In this document: piece by piece, positions 8,445-16,821 of the stretch
Layout of the letters: the number at the start of each line of letters is the position of its first letter
How positions within the stretch are numbered: the stretch's first letter is position 1
DNA from: Lachnospiraceae bacterium
GTDB taxonomy: Bacteria; Bacillota; Clostridia; Lachnospirales; Lachnospiraceae
NCBI GenBank assembly: GCA_009911505.1
Contig: QXXL01000007.1
Span: forward strand, 28,095-92,094
DNA: 64,000 nucleotides
Direction: 5' to 3'
Program-made: the position numbers and the translations under genes
The notes under the pieces: generated by a model
Database searches by the model: none
Told to the model about the DNA's origin: nothing
The model's input: the letters and a program-made list of their open reading frames with translations, nothing else

Positions 8445-9533
8445 TCAATAGTCCAAAGACTCCATATATTTCATATATTCCACCACCATCAGCGCAATCT
8501 TAAATGTAATGGCATCCTCGAACACACGCAAGTCAAGCCCTGTGCTCTTTTGCAGCTTATCCAGCCGGTACACAAGCGTATTCCGGTGGATATAAAGCTG
8601 TCGTGAAGTCTCTGAAACATTCAGGTTGTTTTCAAAAAATTTATAAATGGTGGTCAGTGTCTCTTCGTCAAAATCATCCGGGGACTTACTATCAAAAATC
8701 TCCTTGATAAACATTTTGCACAACGGAATCGGAAGCTGGTAAATCAATCGCCCGATCCCAAGCGTGGAATAAGCCACAATATTTTTTTCTTTAAAGAAAA
8801 TCTTGCCAACGTCAAGCGCCATCCGCGCTTCCTTATAGGAGCGCGATACTTCCCGTATATCTCCGACAATTGTACCATACGCAATATGGATCTCCTGCCT
8901 TGTTTCCCCCCGGAACAAATCCAGGATTACCTCTGCCGTCTTATTTAAATCTTCATACGTCTCGTACTCGCCTAACTCCCGTACGACTATGATGTCCTTT
9001 TCATCCACCGCTGTCACAAAATTCTTGGACTTGCCGCCGTATATGCTGCGAACCCTCTCAAGGTCATTGCCCTCCTTGTCACGGTTCGCCTCAATAATAT
9101 AAACCACCCGGCGTACCTCCGTGTCAATGTGCAGTTTCTTGGAGCGGTTGTAAATATCTACCAGCAGCAGATTATCAAGCAGCAGGTTCTTGATAAAATT
9201 ATCCTTGTCAAATCGTTCCTTATAGGCTACTAAAAGGTTTTGGATCTGAAATACGGCAATCTTGCCAATCATATACCCATCATCATTGTCCCCATCCGCA
9301 AGGAGGACATATTCCAGCTGGCGCTCATCAAATACTTTGAAGAACTGGCAGCCCATCATCACCTGTGAGTCTGCAGGAGAGTCCGCAAAATTCCCTGCCG
9401 CCTGCACATAACGCTCAGCATCCTGAAAAGTCGCCGCCAGTACCTTTCCTTCCATGTCAATAATACATAGATCAATCCGTGTAATCCCCTTTAAGCCGTC
9501 AATCGTATTCTGCAATATCTGGTTTGAAATCAT
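8445..9533 (-). CDS. CdaR/PucR-family helix-turn-helix regulator
   Basis: A 362-residue protein: an N-terminal sensory region (about 1-130), a middle GGDEF-like CdaR domain (about 150-270), and a C-terminal PucR-type HTH (about 305-360) with NVSETSRQLYIHRNTLVYRLDKL. Relatives control sugar diacid, purine or proline use, but the ligand here is unknown and no such catabolic genes are nearby. Placement directly ahead of ftsEX is notable. Start chosen at ATG 9533, with AAGGAG eight bases upstream, rather than the first ATG 32 codons earlier, which falls in intergenic-looking sequence. Confidence 0.8.
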   Translation of the reverse strand: MISNQILQNTIDGLKGITRIDLCIIDMEGKVLAATFQDAERYVQAAGNFADSPADSQVMMGCQFFKVFDERQLEYVLLADGDNDDGYMIGKIAVFQIQNLLVAYKERFDKDNFIKNLLLDNLLLVDIYNRSKKLHIDTEVRRVVYIIEANRDKEGNDLERVRSIYGGKSKNFVTAVDEKDIIVVRELGEYETYEDLNKTAEVILDLFRGETRQEIHIAYGTIVGDIREVSRSYKEARMALDVGKIFFKEKNIVAYSTLGIGRLIYQLPIPLCKMFIKEIFDSKSPDDFDEETLTTIYKFFENNLNVSETSRQLYIHRNTLVYRLDKLQKSTGLDLRVFEDAITFKIALMVVEYMKYMESLDY

Positions 9534-9643
9534 ATCCCATTCTCCTTCTCGTAATCTCCTTCTTTCATTTTCGCATAAAACTGTGAAAAAATAAAGAGGA
9601 AACGCAATACTTTTTATGCATTTCCCCAAATTTTATTATTTAC

Positions 9644-9662
9644 TAGAGCGTGTTTGAAAAAT
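9644..9662 (+). repeat. Copy of dispersed repeat TAGAGCGTGTT(T)GAAAAAT
   Basis: TAGAGCGTGTTTGAAAAAT lies between the yitT stop and the upstream region of the CdaR-type gene. The 11-base core recurs exactly at 21357 (plus) and 63776-63786 (minus), and a near copy in inverse orientation is at 21594-21610. All copies are intergenic. Confidence 0.6.
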
Positions 9663-9676
9663 CATGGGGACAGCCT

Positions 9677-10552
9677 TCACTTCACATCATGCTCTATAAA
9701 CCCTTCCCCTAAAACCTCCCTGGCGTCTGAAACAATCACAAACGCATGCCGGTCAATCCCCACCACAATTTCCTTCAACGCCACAATCTCTTTCTTGGAA
9801 ACCACACAATAAAGCATACACTTTTCCCCGCCGGAATACATCCCTTTCGCGTTAAGCCCAGTCACCCCGCGGTCTAGCTGTTCCATAAGCTCCCCTGCCA
9901 CCTCATCATACTTCTCTGTTATAATAAATGCGGCTTTGGAATATTTCATGCCTTCCATCAGGGCATCCGACACCTTAGAAGCAATAAAAATTGCAATCAT
10001 TGCGTACATTCCGCTTTTTAACCCAAACACAAAAATACCCAAAAGCACAATGAGGCCGTCTACCGCTTCCAACACCTGCACCACTGAGTAATGCCGCAGC
10101 TTCCTCTGGATCAAAACTGCTACCATATCAGTGCCTCCAGTCGTTGCCCTCGCCAAAAGCACAAGCCCCATCCCCGCACCAGATATCACGCCCCCAAATA
10201 CCGACGCCAGAAGAAAATCCTGCTGTGCCATATCTACCGCAGGGATTACATACAGCCATCCCGACAGCATAAACGTAGCCGCAGCCGTCTTTGCCACAAA
10301 ACGTCTGCCCTTAATCCGCAGGGCAGCAAGAAAAACCGGAATATTAAGCAATAGGTTGGTCAGCCACAGAGGAACGCCCCCCTTTACCAAAAAAAGCGTT
10401 GTCTGCCTTATCATAATCGCAATACCTGTAAACCCTCCAGTCACAAATCCGCCCGGATCGTAAAACCACTGTATGCCAAGCGCTATGCCTCCTGTACCAA
10501 GTATCAACTTTATGCCGTCCGCATATATCGTCCTTTTGCCCAATAGCCCCAT
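9677..10552 (-). CDS. YitT family membrane protein (DUF161 and DUF2179 domains)
   Basis: A 291-residue protein with about five to six transmembrane segments in residues 10-200, including the family-type stretch ARATTGGTDMVAVL. A soluble C-terminal DUF2179 domain follows (about 215-285), ending with FVIVSDAREVLGEGF. Family members are widespread in Firmicutes, and their transport substrate is not established. ATG at 10552 lies three bases after the stop of the TagA-like gene, so the two are coupled. Confidence 0.88.
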   Translation of the reverse strand: MGLLGKRTIYADGIKLILGTGGIALGIQWFYDPGGFVTGGFTGIAIMIRQTTLFLVKGGVPLWLTNLLLNIPVFLAALRIKGRRFVAKTAAATFMLSGWLYVIPAVDMAQQDFLLASVFGGVISGAGMGLVLLARATTGGTDMVAVLIQRKLRHYSVVQVLEAVDGLIVLLGIFVFGLKSGMYAMIAIFIASKVSDALMEGMKYSKAAFIITEKYDEVAGELMEQLDRGVTGLNAKGMYSGGEKCMLYCVVSKKEIVALKEIVVGIDRHAFVIVSDAREVLGEGFIEHDVK

Positions 10553-10555
10553 TCA

Positions 10556-11239
10556 TCAATTCCTGTCCTTATTTTCATTTTGGTATCTGGCCACAGAATG
10601 GCGCAGCCTGCCTTTTAACAGCAGCTTGCGCAGAGTACTGCCAACCCTGGCACGGCCTTTAGGGTAACTGCAGATCCCTGCCCCATACCAGACGCCCGCC
10701 CCGATCTTATCCTTATGCATCTGGATAAATTCTTCTTCCAAAGGCGTAGGCAGGCCAGAAATAACCACATCTGGCGTCGCCCCGTTAATCTCATTGACAA
10801 TGGCCTCCATATCACTGCTGCATTCCTCTATCGCACAGCTTGCTGCCGCCGCAAACCGGGGCACAAATTCCCGGAACGTCTCTTGCATATCTTCCGTTTC
10901 TGCTTTTGTCATAGCAAGTAAAAATACCCTTTTTTTACTGCGCACAACACGCTTAAGCAGTTCCCGCAGAAAATCCTGCCCACAGACCTCGCGTACCCTC
11001 TGCGCTGTATCGTTGCCTGTCTCTGAAAGGATTTCACGTTCCCCGATAATACAGAGGTCTGCCTGCTCAAGGCACTCTTTAATCACGGGATATTCCCCAG
11101 CCGACACTAGCTTTTCCATCGTAACGGTTTCTATAATATTCAAAACCGTATTACTCATAAAAGTATCCAACCGCAATAAAGATTCCCTAACAGAATAATT
11201 ATCTACACAAATATCTAAAATATTTATCTTTTTATACAT
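10556..11239 (-). CDS. WecB/TagA/CpsF family glycosyltransferase-like protein, atypical active site
   Basis: A 227-residue GT26-fold protein. The C-terminal part (PDVVISGLPTPLEEEFIQ, then AGVWYGAG) is the family core that normally reads 'GLGSPKQE..W'. In active TagA enzymes the N-terminal half carries a TxN motif and a catalytic Asp in 'ADGxGV'. Here the equivalent regions read ETVTMEKL and ADLCIIGEREIL, with no matching Asn or Asp. A degenerate or repurposed enzyme is therefore likely. ATG at 11239 has AAGGTG four bases upstream; an in-frame start 24 codons earlier has no such site. Coupled to yitT. Confidence 0.72.
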   Translation of the reverse strand: MYKKINILDICVDNYSVRESLLRLDTFMSNTVLNIIETVTMEKLVSAGEYPVIKECLEQADLCIIGEREILSETGNDTAQRVREVCGQDFLRELLKRVVRSKKRVFLLAMTKAETEDMQETFREFVPRFAAAASCAIEECSSDMEAIVNEINGATPDVVISGLPTPLEEEFIQMHKDKIGAGVWYGAGICSYPKGRARVGSTLRKLLLKGRLRHSVARYQNENKDRN

Positions 11240-11334
11240 ATCGCACCTTGATCCATTTCTGATAAATGCTGCAGGGCACGTGCCCCCAAGGGCATTTTTG
11301 TAAAATACCACGTGGCAAACGTACCCCCGGAGGA

Positions 11335-11361
11335 TATACCTTAACAGAATGCCAAGGTATA
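11335..11361 (-). other. Leader hairpin upstream of the TagA-like gene
   Basis: Perfect 8-base inverted repeat TATACCTT (11335-11342) / AAGGTATA (11354-11361) in the untranslated leader, downstream of the predicted promoter. No T tract follows, so it is not an intrinsic terminator. It could be an operator or RNA stability element. Confidence 0.3.
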
Positions 11362-11396
11362 CTTATTTTTTGCATTTCTTCCAAAATTATGTATAC

Positions 11397-11425
11397 AGTA
11401 TAGCAAAACAGAAACCGTTTTTCAA
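11397..11425 (-). promoter_or_regulatory. Sigma-A promoter for TagA-like/yitT genes
   Basis: Minus-strand TTGAAA (11420-11425) and TATACT (11397-11402) with 17 bases between them, in the 233-base gap before the TagA-like start. The rest of this gap holds the leader hairpin and no further gene I can support. Confidence 0.65.
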
Positions 11426-11472
11426 TAACACATTTTGATCCACACCTGACTACGTTACTGGGCTGCTGCCAG

Positions 11473-12738
11473 CTAAAACCGAAATGTCAGTACATACAAT
11501 TCCTTGTCCTCCAAATAATATATCGAAGAAATACCTTCACAATATTCCGCAATATGCTGTTCTGTTATAAAATACTCCAGCGCCATAAGATAGAGCTCTT
11601 CCGATGCAAATTTTAACGCAACGCTTCCTTGTCCGGCAACCCATGCTTCCTTTAACACCATACCAGCTGTAGAAGGATCCCACTCTGAAAAATACCGGTG
11701 TTCTTTTATAAAATAACTATTGTCCTTACTCGTGCAATCCGGCAATGGAAAGCTATTATCCAATTTATGTGTTCTGCCAATCTCTTCTGAAGTAACTGCC
11801 AGATAATTATAATTTACATATTTTTCTGCCTGGCTTGTGCTGTCTAAATACCTGGAATTCCCCCATGTAGTATCCATATAATAATACTGCCCGTCTAAAC
11901 GCACCAGATTCCATGCATGTGATTCTCCATTTGCCGTTCCTGATACAATAGTGCTTTGGATGCCAAGCAAACGCAATAAATACTGTGTCCCACACGCATA
12001 TCCCTGGCAAACTGTTGCACGGTTCAAAAAAGTGCTGATAATATTCTGATTATTTTCTGAAGCAGCATCATAATCTACATTTTGAACTAAAATCTCAAAT
12101 ACATATTTTGCTTTTTCATAATCTGTATTCGAAATGGAAATCCCTGACAAAAGCTCTTTTACAGAATCATCAATCTGTTGCTGGATTTGTTCCCGCTCGT
12201 CATATTCCATTGTATATTTTGGCGTAAAATCCATGCTAATCAATTCTTTTCCTCTTGTATACTGCGTATATACATAGCCAGATATCCAAAATAAGCCCCC
12301 ATTATCCGCACAAACCGCCTTATAAGCCGTTTCCAATACATCCACATCTGTCGTTGATAGTTCTGTATTTTCCTCATGGCCAAGAATCGCTGTCAATACT
12401 TCATGGTATACCTGTTTTTCCTCATCGTCCAGAGTATGATATGCAAAATAATCTGCATAATCCCCCTGTGATACAGCATTTTGCCCCAAACCTAAAAAAT
12501 CCCCTTGTTTTCTCTCTGCAAGCTCTTGTGTATCCCCTGTTTCTTTCGCCTTCTTTTTATGCTGTTCTTTTTGATTTTTGTTCCCACTCTTTTTACCCGG
12601 AGAAGCTTCCTTTTCTGCTTCACTAATCTTTTGAATAAACTCTGCCTTTAACCCCTGTATCTTCTCCACCATCCCGCATCCAGACAGCAAAGCCACGGCC
12701 CACACCACCACCAGCAGGCAATATTTCTTAATTTTCAC
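11473..12738 (-). CDS. Transglutaminase-like domain lipoprotein
   Basis: A 421-residue predicted lipoprotein. The GTG start at 12738 has GGAGG five bases upstream and opens a signal peptide ending in the lipobox LLSGC (Cys21). A Lys/Glu-rich linker follows (about 30-80). The C-terminal half has a transglutaminase-core fold with the triad visible as Cys in TVCQGYA, His in ESHAWN and Asp in YYMDTTW. Such surface proteins may cleave or crosslink peptides; no partner is known here. The ORF can be extended 39 codons upstream, but that lacks a ribosome site and would bury the signal peptide. It diverges from the DUF5721 gene. Confidence 0.82.
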   Translation of the reverse strand: MKIKKYCLLVVVWAVALLSGCGMVEKIQGLKAEFIQKISEAEKEASPGKKSGNKNQKEQHKKKAKETGDTQELAERKQGDFLGLGQNAVSQGDYADYFAYHTLDDEEKQVYHEVLTAILGHEENTELSTTDVDVLETAYKAVCADNGGLFWISGYVYTQYTRGKELISMDFTPKYTMEYDEREQIQQQIDDSVKELLSGISISNTDYEKAKYVFEILVQNVDYDAASENNQNIISTFLNRATVCQGYACGTQYLLRLLGIQSTIVSGTANGESHAWNLVRLDGQYYYMDTTWGNSRYLDSTSQAEKYVNYNYLAVTSEEIGRTHKLDNSFPLPDCTSKDNSYFIKEHRYFSEWDPSTAGMVLKEAWVAGQGSVALKFASEELYLMALEYFITEQHIAEYCEGISSIYYLEDKELYVLTFRF

Positions 12739-12794
12739 TATATCCTCCGTTCTTTCTTGAGCAATTGCATTTTTTGTATATTTTACTATATTAT

Positions 12795-12824
12795 TTGAAC
12801 TTTTCCCAGTACTTATGTTAAAAT
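12795..12824 (+). promoter_or_regulatory. Sigma-A promoter of the DUF5721 gene
   Basis: TTGAAC (12795-12800) and TAAAAT (12819-12824) with an 18-base spacer, 31 bases before the TTG start at 12856. It lies in the 117-base divergent region shared with the transglutaminase-like lipoprotein gene. Confidence 0.65.
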
Positions 12825-12855
12825 ACACATATAATTCAAATTTGAGGTGACACAA

Positions 12856-13359
12856 TTGATCTCTTTAAAAATTACCGACACCAAATTTTTTATGAACCAA
12901 CTACTTTGCAGCGAAACCTTTGACAACTTTCTGCTGCTGGAAGCATCCATTACAAAAGACGCCACTTTTATCATTAACGGGCACATCAACCCTTCTTTTT
13001 ATTCCCCGGAAGAACGCGAGGAAGCCGGCTTGTGCGAATATACAATTCTTCCCTATTCCAAATTGCGCCCTGTATGCTACCAATTAATCCGTGGTAAACA
13101 TACCCCTGTATGTTTTAAATTTGTCCTTATGCTCTCTCCTGACAATACAGCCAATGTACTTGCACAATCGCTTAGTGGCTACTCCCTGCATGATATTACT
13201 GGTATTTATTTAAACATATCTTTCCAAAATGGGCAACTGAATTTAACTACCGGAATTTCGTATACTATTTTTTCCACTGATCGGACATTGGAGCAAGAAT
13301 GGGATTTACTGTTACAAAAATTCCTGTTTAGGCATAACATATCATTTGACAAACCATAA
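12856..13359 (+). CDS. DUF5721 family protein
   Basis: A 167-residue soluble protein matching, from memory, the Lachnospiraceae family DUF5721; no function is established. It has no signal peptide or membrane segment and is rich in beta-type stretches. The start is probably TTG at 12856 (LISLKITD), preceded by GAGGTG at a good distance; a GTG at 12847 overlaps that site. It is the only clear plus-strand protein gene in the window and ends at a terminator shared with the convergent PTS/HAD operon. Confidence 0.75.
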   Translation: MISLKITDTKFFMNQLLCSETFDNFLLLEASITKDATFIINGHINPSFYSPEEREEAGLCEYTILPYSKLRPVCYQLIRGKHTPVCFKFVLMLSPDNTANVLAQSLSGYSLHDITGIYLNISFQNGQLNLTTGISYTIFSTDRTLEQEWDLLLQKFLFRHNISFDKP

Positions 13360-13492
13360 ATCCATCCTACACAAAAAATTTGATATGGAAAATTCCATAC
13401 CAAACCCGCTAATAAAATTATATTGTAATATTTCTATTATTTCCCGTGCCACCAAGACATCTGGTATACATACCCCTCCACTACGCATACCG

Positions 13493-13541
13493 TAATAAAA
13501 TAGCTACCTGACCGGTAGATACCAGCCAAGTAGCCATTTTT
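13493..13541. terminator. Bidirectional rho-independent terminator
   Basis: Long hairpin 13501-13536 with near-complete pairing between TAGCTACCTGACCGGT and its partner. It is followed by TTTTT on the plus strand (13537-13541) and TTTTATTA on the minus strand (13500-13493). It serves the convergent DUF5721 gene and the HAD/PTS operon. The remaining 140 bases back to 13360 hold only a small palindrome (TATGGAAAATTCCATA) and no gene. Confidence 0.8.
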
Positions 13542-13547
13542 GGGATT

Positions 13548-14222
13548 TTAGTCTTGCAACCACTCTAAATCAAATTCTGTAAAATCACGGATACAGCGAG
13601 TGGCGCCTGCACGAATCAACTCTGGATGAATCGAATCACTTCCAATACCTATGATTTTCTTTGCACCGTATTCTCTTGCATAGCTAATAGATCCTATACT
13701 ATCCTCAATTACGATACAATCTGAAAATGCCGCCCCTAAACGTTTTGCGGCTTCCATATGCATTTGACCCTTGTTCGCGTAGGTACCGTCATCATAGACA
13801 CATATCTGCCGATCAAACCATTGAGCTAGCGCAAATTCCTTAAAATAAAATTCAATGTTGTCTATAATGGATGCGGAAGCCAGTGCAAAGGGGATTTGTA
13901 ACTCTTTGAGAGCTTCGAATAGTTCTACAGCTCCCTTCGTCAGGTGTACTTTATCGGGATTCTGCTTACAAAGCTCCCTGTATATTGTTTCTTTACGAAC
14001 GGAGTACATCTTTCTTTCTTCAGCCGTCAACATGGATGAAATCACTTTCAGAATATCATCGTTGTTCGGGCCGCAAAAGGAAGCAGCATCCGGTATTGGT
14101 TCTGCTTCTCCACGCAACTCCTTAAATATCCTTGACCATGCTTCCATATGGAAGCATGAATCAAAGAACAGCGTGCCATTAAAATCAAATATAACCGCAC
14201 CAGCTATCTTAGAAGAGGCCAA
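13548..14222 (-). CDS. HAD superfamily phosphatase, beta-phosphoglucomutase-like
   Basis: A 224-residue HAD hydrolase with a cap domain. Motif I reads FDFNGTL (about residues 12-18), so the second, acid/base Asp is replaced by Asn; motif II is ALASAS, and motif IV-like residues are in VIEDSIGSISYA. It probably dephosphorylates, or acts on, a sugar phosphate delivered by the PTS encoded immediately upstream. The TTG start at 14222 lies five bases after GGAGG and inside the 3' end of the IID gene, so translation is coupled. A TTG four codons earlier overlaps the ribosome site. Confidence 0.8.
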   Translation of the reverse strand: MASSKIAGAVIFDFNGTLFFDSCFHMEAWSRIFKELRGEAEPIPDAASFCGPNNDDILKVISSMLTAEERKMYSVRKETIYRELCKQNPDKVHLTKGAVELFEALKELQIPFALASASIIDNIEFYFKEFALAQWFDRQICVYDDGTYANKGQMHMEAAKRLGAAFSDCIVIEDSIGSISYAREYGAKKIIGIGSDSIHPELIRAGATRCIRDFTEFDLEWLQD

Positions 14223-15033
14223 TGAGCCCTCCAATAATACCGATTACCAATAAAAGTCCAATACACATAACCGGCTTCCAGTTTTTCTTCTTCATCAGGA
14301 AATAAAGAAGAAGTGTCAGAGCCAACGGAATCATTTTCGGTAAAATACCGTCTAAAATACTCTGGATAACGATTGGGCTTTCGCCGTTTGCAACTTCCAA
14401 TGCAACGGTGATATTACCCATGTTAGCTGTCAAAGCGCCGACAACAAATACACCAAGTAAGGATGCGGCACGGGTAAATTCCCTTGCGTTTTCCGTCATA
14501 ATTTCAATCGCCTTCGCTCCGAGCTTATAAGACCAGCCCATCAGGAAGAAACGAATTGCAAACTGAACACCATTAAATATCAGCAGGAATATAATCGGCC
14601 CGGCTATAGAACCGTCAATCGCCATATTCGCTGTAATACCTGCCGTGATCGGCACAAGTGTAAACCAGAAAATAGCATCACCAATACCACCTAAAGGTCC
14701 CATTGCCGCAACGCGGACGGAGCGGATGGTACTGATATCTGTTTTCTGCTGCTCTAAAGATAATACAATACCCATTACAAATGTTACAAGGAACGGGTGC
14801 GTATTGAAAAATTCCAAGTTATGACCCATAGAAATTGCAAGATCTTCTTTGTTGTCTCCATGGATTTTCTCAAGCCCCGGGAGGATACAGTATAACCATC
14901 CAGCAGCCTGCATTCTTTCGTAGTTAAAGGATGCCTGCAGGTTCAAGGAACGCCATACCATTTTGTTTAACGTCTTTTTGTCTAACGGCTGAGCCGGTTT
15001 TAAATTGTTATAATGTGTTGCATTAGATGCCAT
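14209..15033 (-). CDS. PTS mannose/fructose/sorbose family transporter subunit IID
   Basis: A 274-residue IID subunit. It starts with a soluble N-terminal part typical of the family (LNKMVWRSLNLQASFNYERMQAAGW), then GPLGGIGDAIFWFT and several C-terminal membrane segments. IID and IIC form the membrane channel that takes up and phosphorylates a hexose, amino sugar or sorbose-type sugar. ATG at 15033 follows GGAGGAGGTG and overlaps the IIC stop. The substrate cannot be read from sequence alone. Confidence 0.93.
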   Translation of the reverse strand: MASNATHYNNLKPAQPLDKKTLNKMVWRSLNLQASFNYERMQAAGWLYCILPGLEKIHGDNKEDLAISMGHNLEFFNTHPFLVTFVMGIVLSLEQQKTDISTIRSVRVAAMGPLGGIGDAIFWFTLVPITAGITANMAIDGSIAGPIIFLLIFNGVQFAIRFFLMGWSYKLGAKAIEIMTENAREFTRAASLLGVFVVGALTANMGNITVALEVANGESPIVIQSILDGILPKMIPLALTLLLYFLMKKKNWKPVMCIGLLLVIGIIGGLIGLF

Positions 15034-15832
15034 CCTCGTCACCTCCTCCATTTCCGCTTCCAGCATTCTTTCTCATTGCAACGCGCGTCTGGAAATCATA
15101 AAATGCGATTGCAAAACCTACAAATGCAACAAGCAACAGAGTAGCACCAGCTGTGCCCTCAATACTGCCGATTACAACTGCAAGCGCAAATCCTGACAGG
15201 TAAAAGCCCCAAAGGTCATTGGAAAGCATAATACGAAGCAGTGTGGCAAAACCAACGAAACGCATCATTTTACCAGCAGCGTCTAAACCGTTCATGAACC
15301 ACTTATATTTATCGGAAAACTCCTGTAATGACGTACCCAGAGCGCTTCCGCCCAGCAAACCGCCGACACATACAACTGCAAACAAAGCACCAAGCATAGC
15401 CATAGCAAAATAGTTCAAACGAACAATACCTTTTGTATCGCCTTTTTCTGCCAGTTTGTCTGCCGAAGACATGAGCGGTGACATAACGGTAAATACCAAT
15501 GTAATCATGTACTGTCCTATCAAAGCAAACGGAATGGCAAGAGCAACTGCCGCACCCGTATCAAGCCCGGAAGCGATACCAAATACGGCTGACATAACAC
15601 CGCCGATAACGGCATTCGGAGGCTGAGCCCCACCAACCGGCATGTTACCGATTGTCATTAACTGATATGTACCGCCTACGACAAGGCCGGTCTGCAAATC
15701 ACCGAGGATAGCCCCGATTACAGCGCCGGTTACAATAGGCTGGTACAGAGATTCTAAAAAGTCAAACTGATCGATACCGACGATAAACGCCCATACAGCG
15801 ACCAGAATAATCTGAATAGCATTAAATTGCAT
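15023..15832 (-). CDS. PTS mannose/fructose/sorbose family transporter subunit IIC
   Basis: A 269-residue membrane channel subunit with about seven to eight hydrophobic segments and the family-type stretch GGTYQLMTIGNMPVGGAQPP near residues 52-71. It ends in a Gly/Asp-rich tail. It works with IIB and IID to bring in and phosphorylate a sugar. ATG at 15832 behind AAGGAG; it follows IIB by 45 bases and overlaps IID by 11. Confidence 0.93.
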   Translation of the reverse strand: MQFNAIQIILVAVWAFIVGIDQFDFLESLYQPIVTGAVIGAILGDLQTGLVVGGTYQLMTIGNMPVGGAQPPNAVIGGVMSAVFGIASGLDTGAAVALAIPFALIGQYMITLVFTVMSPLMSSADKLAEKGDTKGIVRLNYFAMAMLGALFAVVCVGGLLGGSALGTSLQEFSDKYKWFMNGLDAAGKMMRFVGFATLLRIMLSNDLWGFYLSGFALAVVIGSIEGTAGATLLLVAFVGFAIAFYDFQTRVAMRKNAGSGNGGGDEDGI

Positions 15833-15877
15833 AATTCACTAATCTCCTTTCCTTCATACTGTCATAAGTCATAAAAC

Positions 15878-16354
15878 TTATTTGAACAATTTTTCAATGT
15901 TCTCTGCACCTTCTGTCGGCACGCGCCTGATCTCAAGCTCAACGCCCAACTCACGCATTTTCTTGAAAGCCGCCACATCGTCGTCATTTACTGCTACCGA
16001 TCCTGCGACCTGACGCTTCCCGTCTGCCATGTGCATATTACCAATATTAACTTTTTTGATTGGAACTCCGCCTTCTACTAACTTCAGCACATCCTGCGGC
16101 GTTTCACAAACGATAAAAATCTTTTGTTTGTCAGATGCCTTGTGGATAGTTGAAATCGTCTTCTCCAATGTCCAATAGCGCATTGCCGCACCGGATGGCG
16201 CCGCCATATCCATCATGCCTTGACGAAGCTTATTGCCAGCTGCATCGTCATTTGCAACCAAGATAAGGTTTGCTCCAATACTACCGTACCACTGGGTGGC
16301 CACCTGTCCGTGAACCAGGCGGTTGTCAATCCTTGTCAAAACAATATTGGGCAT
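15878..16354 (-). CDS. PTS mannose/fructose/sorbose family transporter subunit IIB
   Basis: A 158-residue cytoplasmic IIB protein. The phosphoryl-accepting His is in the motif RIDNRLVHGQVATQW near residue 15. It passes phosphate from a IIA protein to the sugar bound by IIC/IID. No IIA gene or domain is present beside it, so IIA must be encoded elsewhere. ATG behind AAGGAGGG. First gene of the IIB-IIC-IID-HAD operon. Confidence 0.93.
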   Translation of the reverse strand: MPNIVLTRIDNRLVHGQVATQWYGSIGANLILVANDDAAGNKLRQGMMDMAAPSGAAMRYWTLEKTISTIHKASDKQKIFIVCETPQDVLKLVEGGVPIKKVNIGNMHMADGKRQVAGSVAVNDDDVAAFKKMRELGVELEIRRVPTEGAENIEKLFK

Positions 16355-16790
16355 AATACTCCCTCCTTAAAATAATAATAAATTCCCTGAAAAATCCCAT
16401 CCAGAGTAACTTTATTATAGTTCTTTTTACCCTAGGCGTCTTTGTACTTTTTAACAGATTATTGTATTTTTTGTTCTTTTTGACATTTTATATCGGAAAC
16501 CACTTCCAATTTTGGGTATTCTGCACAAACCCGTATGAGCTTGTCCCTGTTTTTCCTTGTAAAAGGACAAGTTTCGACTGCATTTTTTGTACATTTTATT
16601 TGTCCCTCCGCAGCTTGTTTTTGGCTTCTTCTTTGATATCCTAAAGAAATGCTTAAATCAAATATAACACGGATGCTGGATACATACAGCTAAAAAATGC
16701 ATTTAGGGCAATCTATAGGGAGCCGCCTTACAAGGACGACTGATAAAAGTCCGTTGCAGTACAAAAGAGTGTTTAAATCAGCTTACTGCC
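16355..16790. promoter_or_regulatory. Upstream region of the PTS operon, 436 bases without a gene
   Basis: Minus-strand TATAAT at 16414-16419 lacks a good -35 box (AAGACG at 17 bases), which would fit activator-dependent transcription. About 110-160 bases further upstream are paired CTTGT and ACAAG/GGACAAG segments (16540-16575), and an ATAAAATGT word appears twice on the minus strand. I see no sigma-54 motif, no clear catabolite-response element and no believable gene; a 60-codon plus-strand ORF at 16462 lacks a ribosome site and homology I recognise. Confidence 0.4.
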
Positions 16791-16821
16791 AGAAAAAAGA
16801 AACGCAGCAGGACGCTGCGTT
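16791..16821 (-). terminator. Rho-independent terminator of clpC
   Basis: Perfect stem AACGCAGC (16801-16808) / GCTGCGTT (16814-16821) with a 5-base loop, followed on the minus strand by TCTTTTTT. The stem overlaps the clpC stop codon. Confidence 0.85.

Noticed and set aside
11280..11300. Plus-strand terminator-like hairpin TGCCC-CCAA-GGGCA-TTTTT
   Set aside because: No plus-strand gene precedes it, and it lies in the leader of a minus-strand gene; probably chance.
16355..16640. Sigma-54 promoter, as found for some mannose-family PTS operons
   Set aside because: No TGGCAC-N5-TTGC element on the minus strand.
16462..16644. 60-codon plus-strand ORF in the PTS upstream gap
   Set aside because: No ribosome binding site, Phe/Cys-rich composition typical of AT-rich noncoding DNA, no recognised family.
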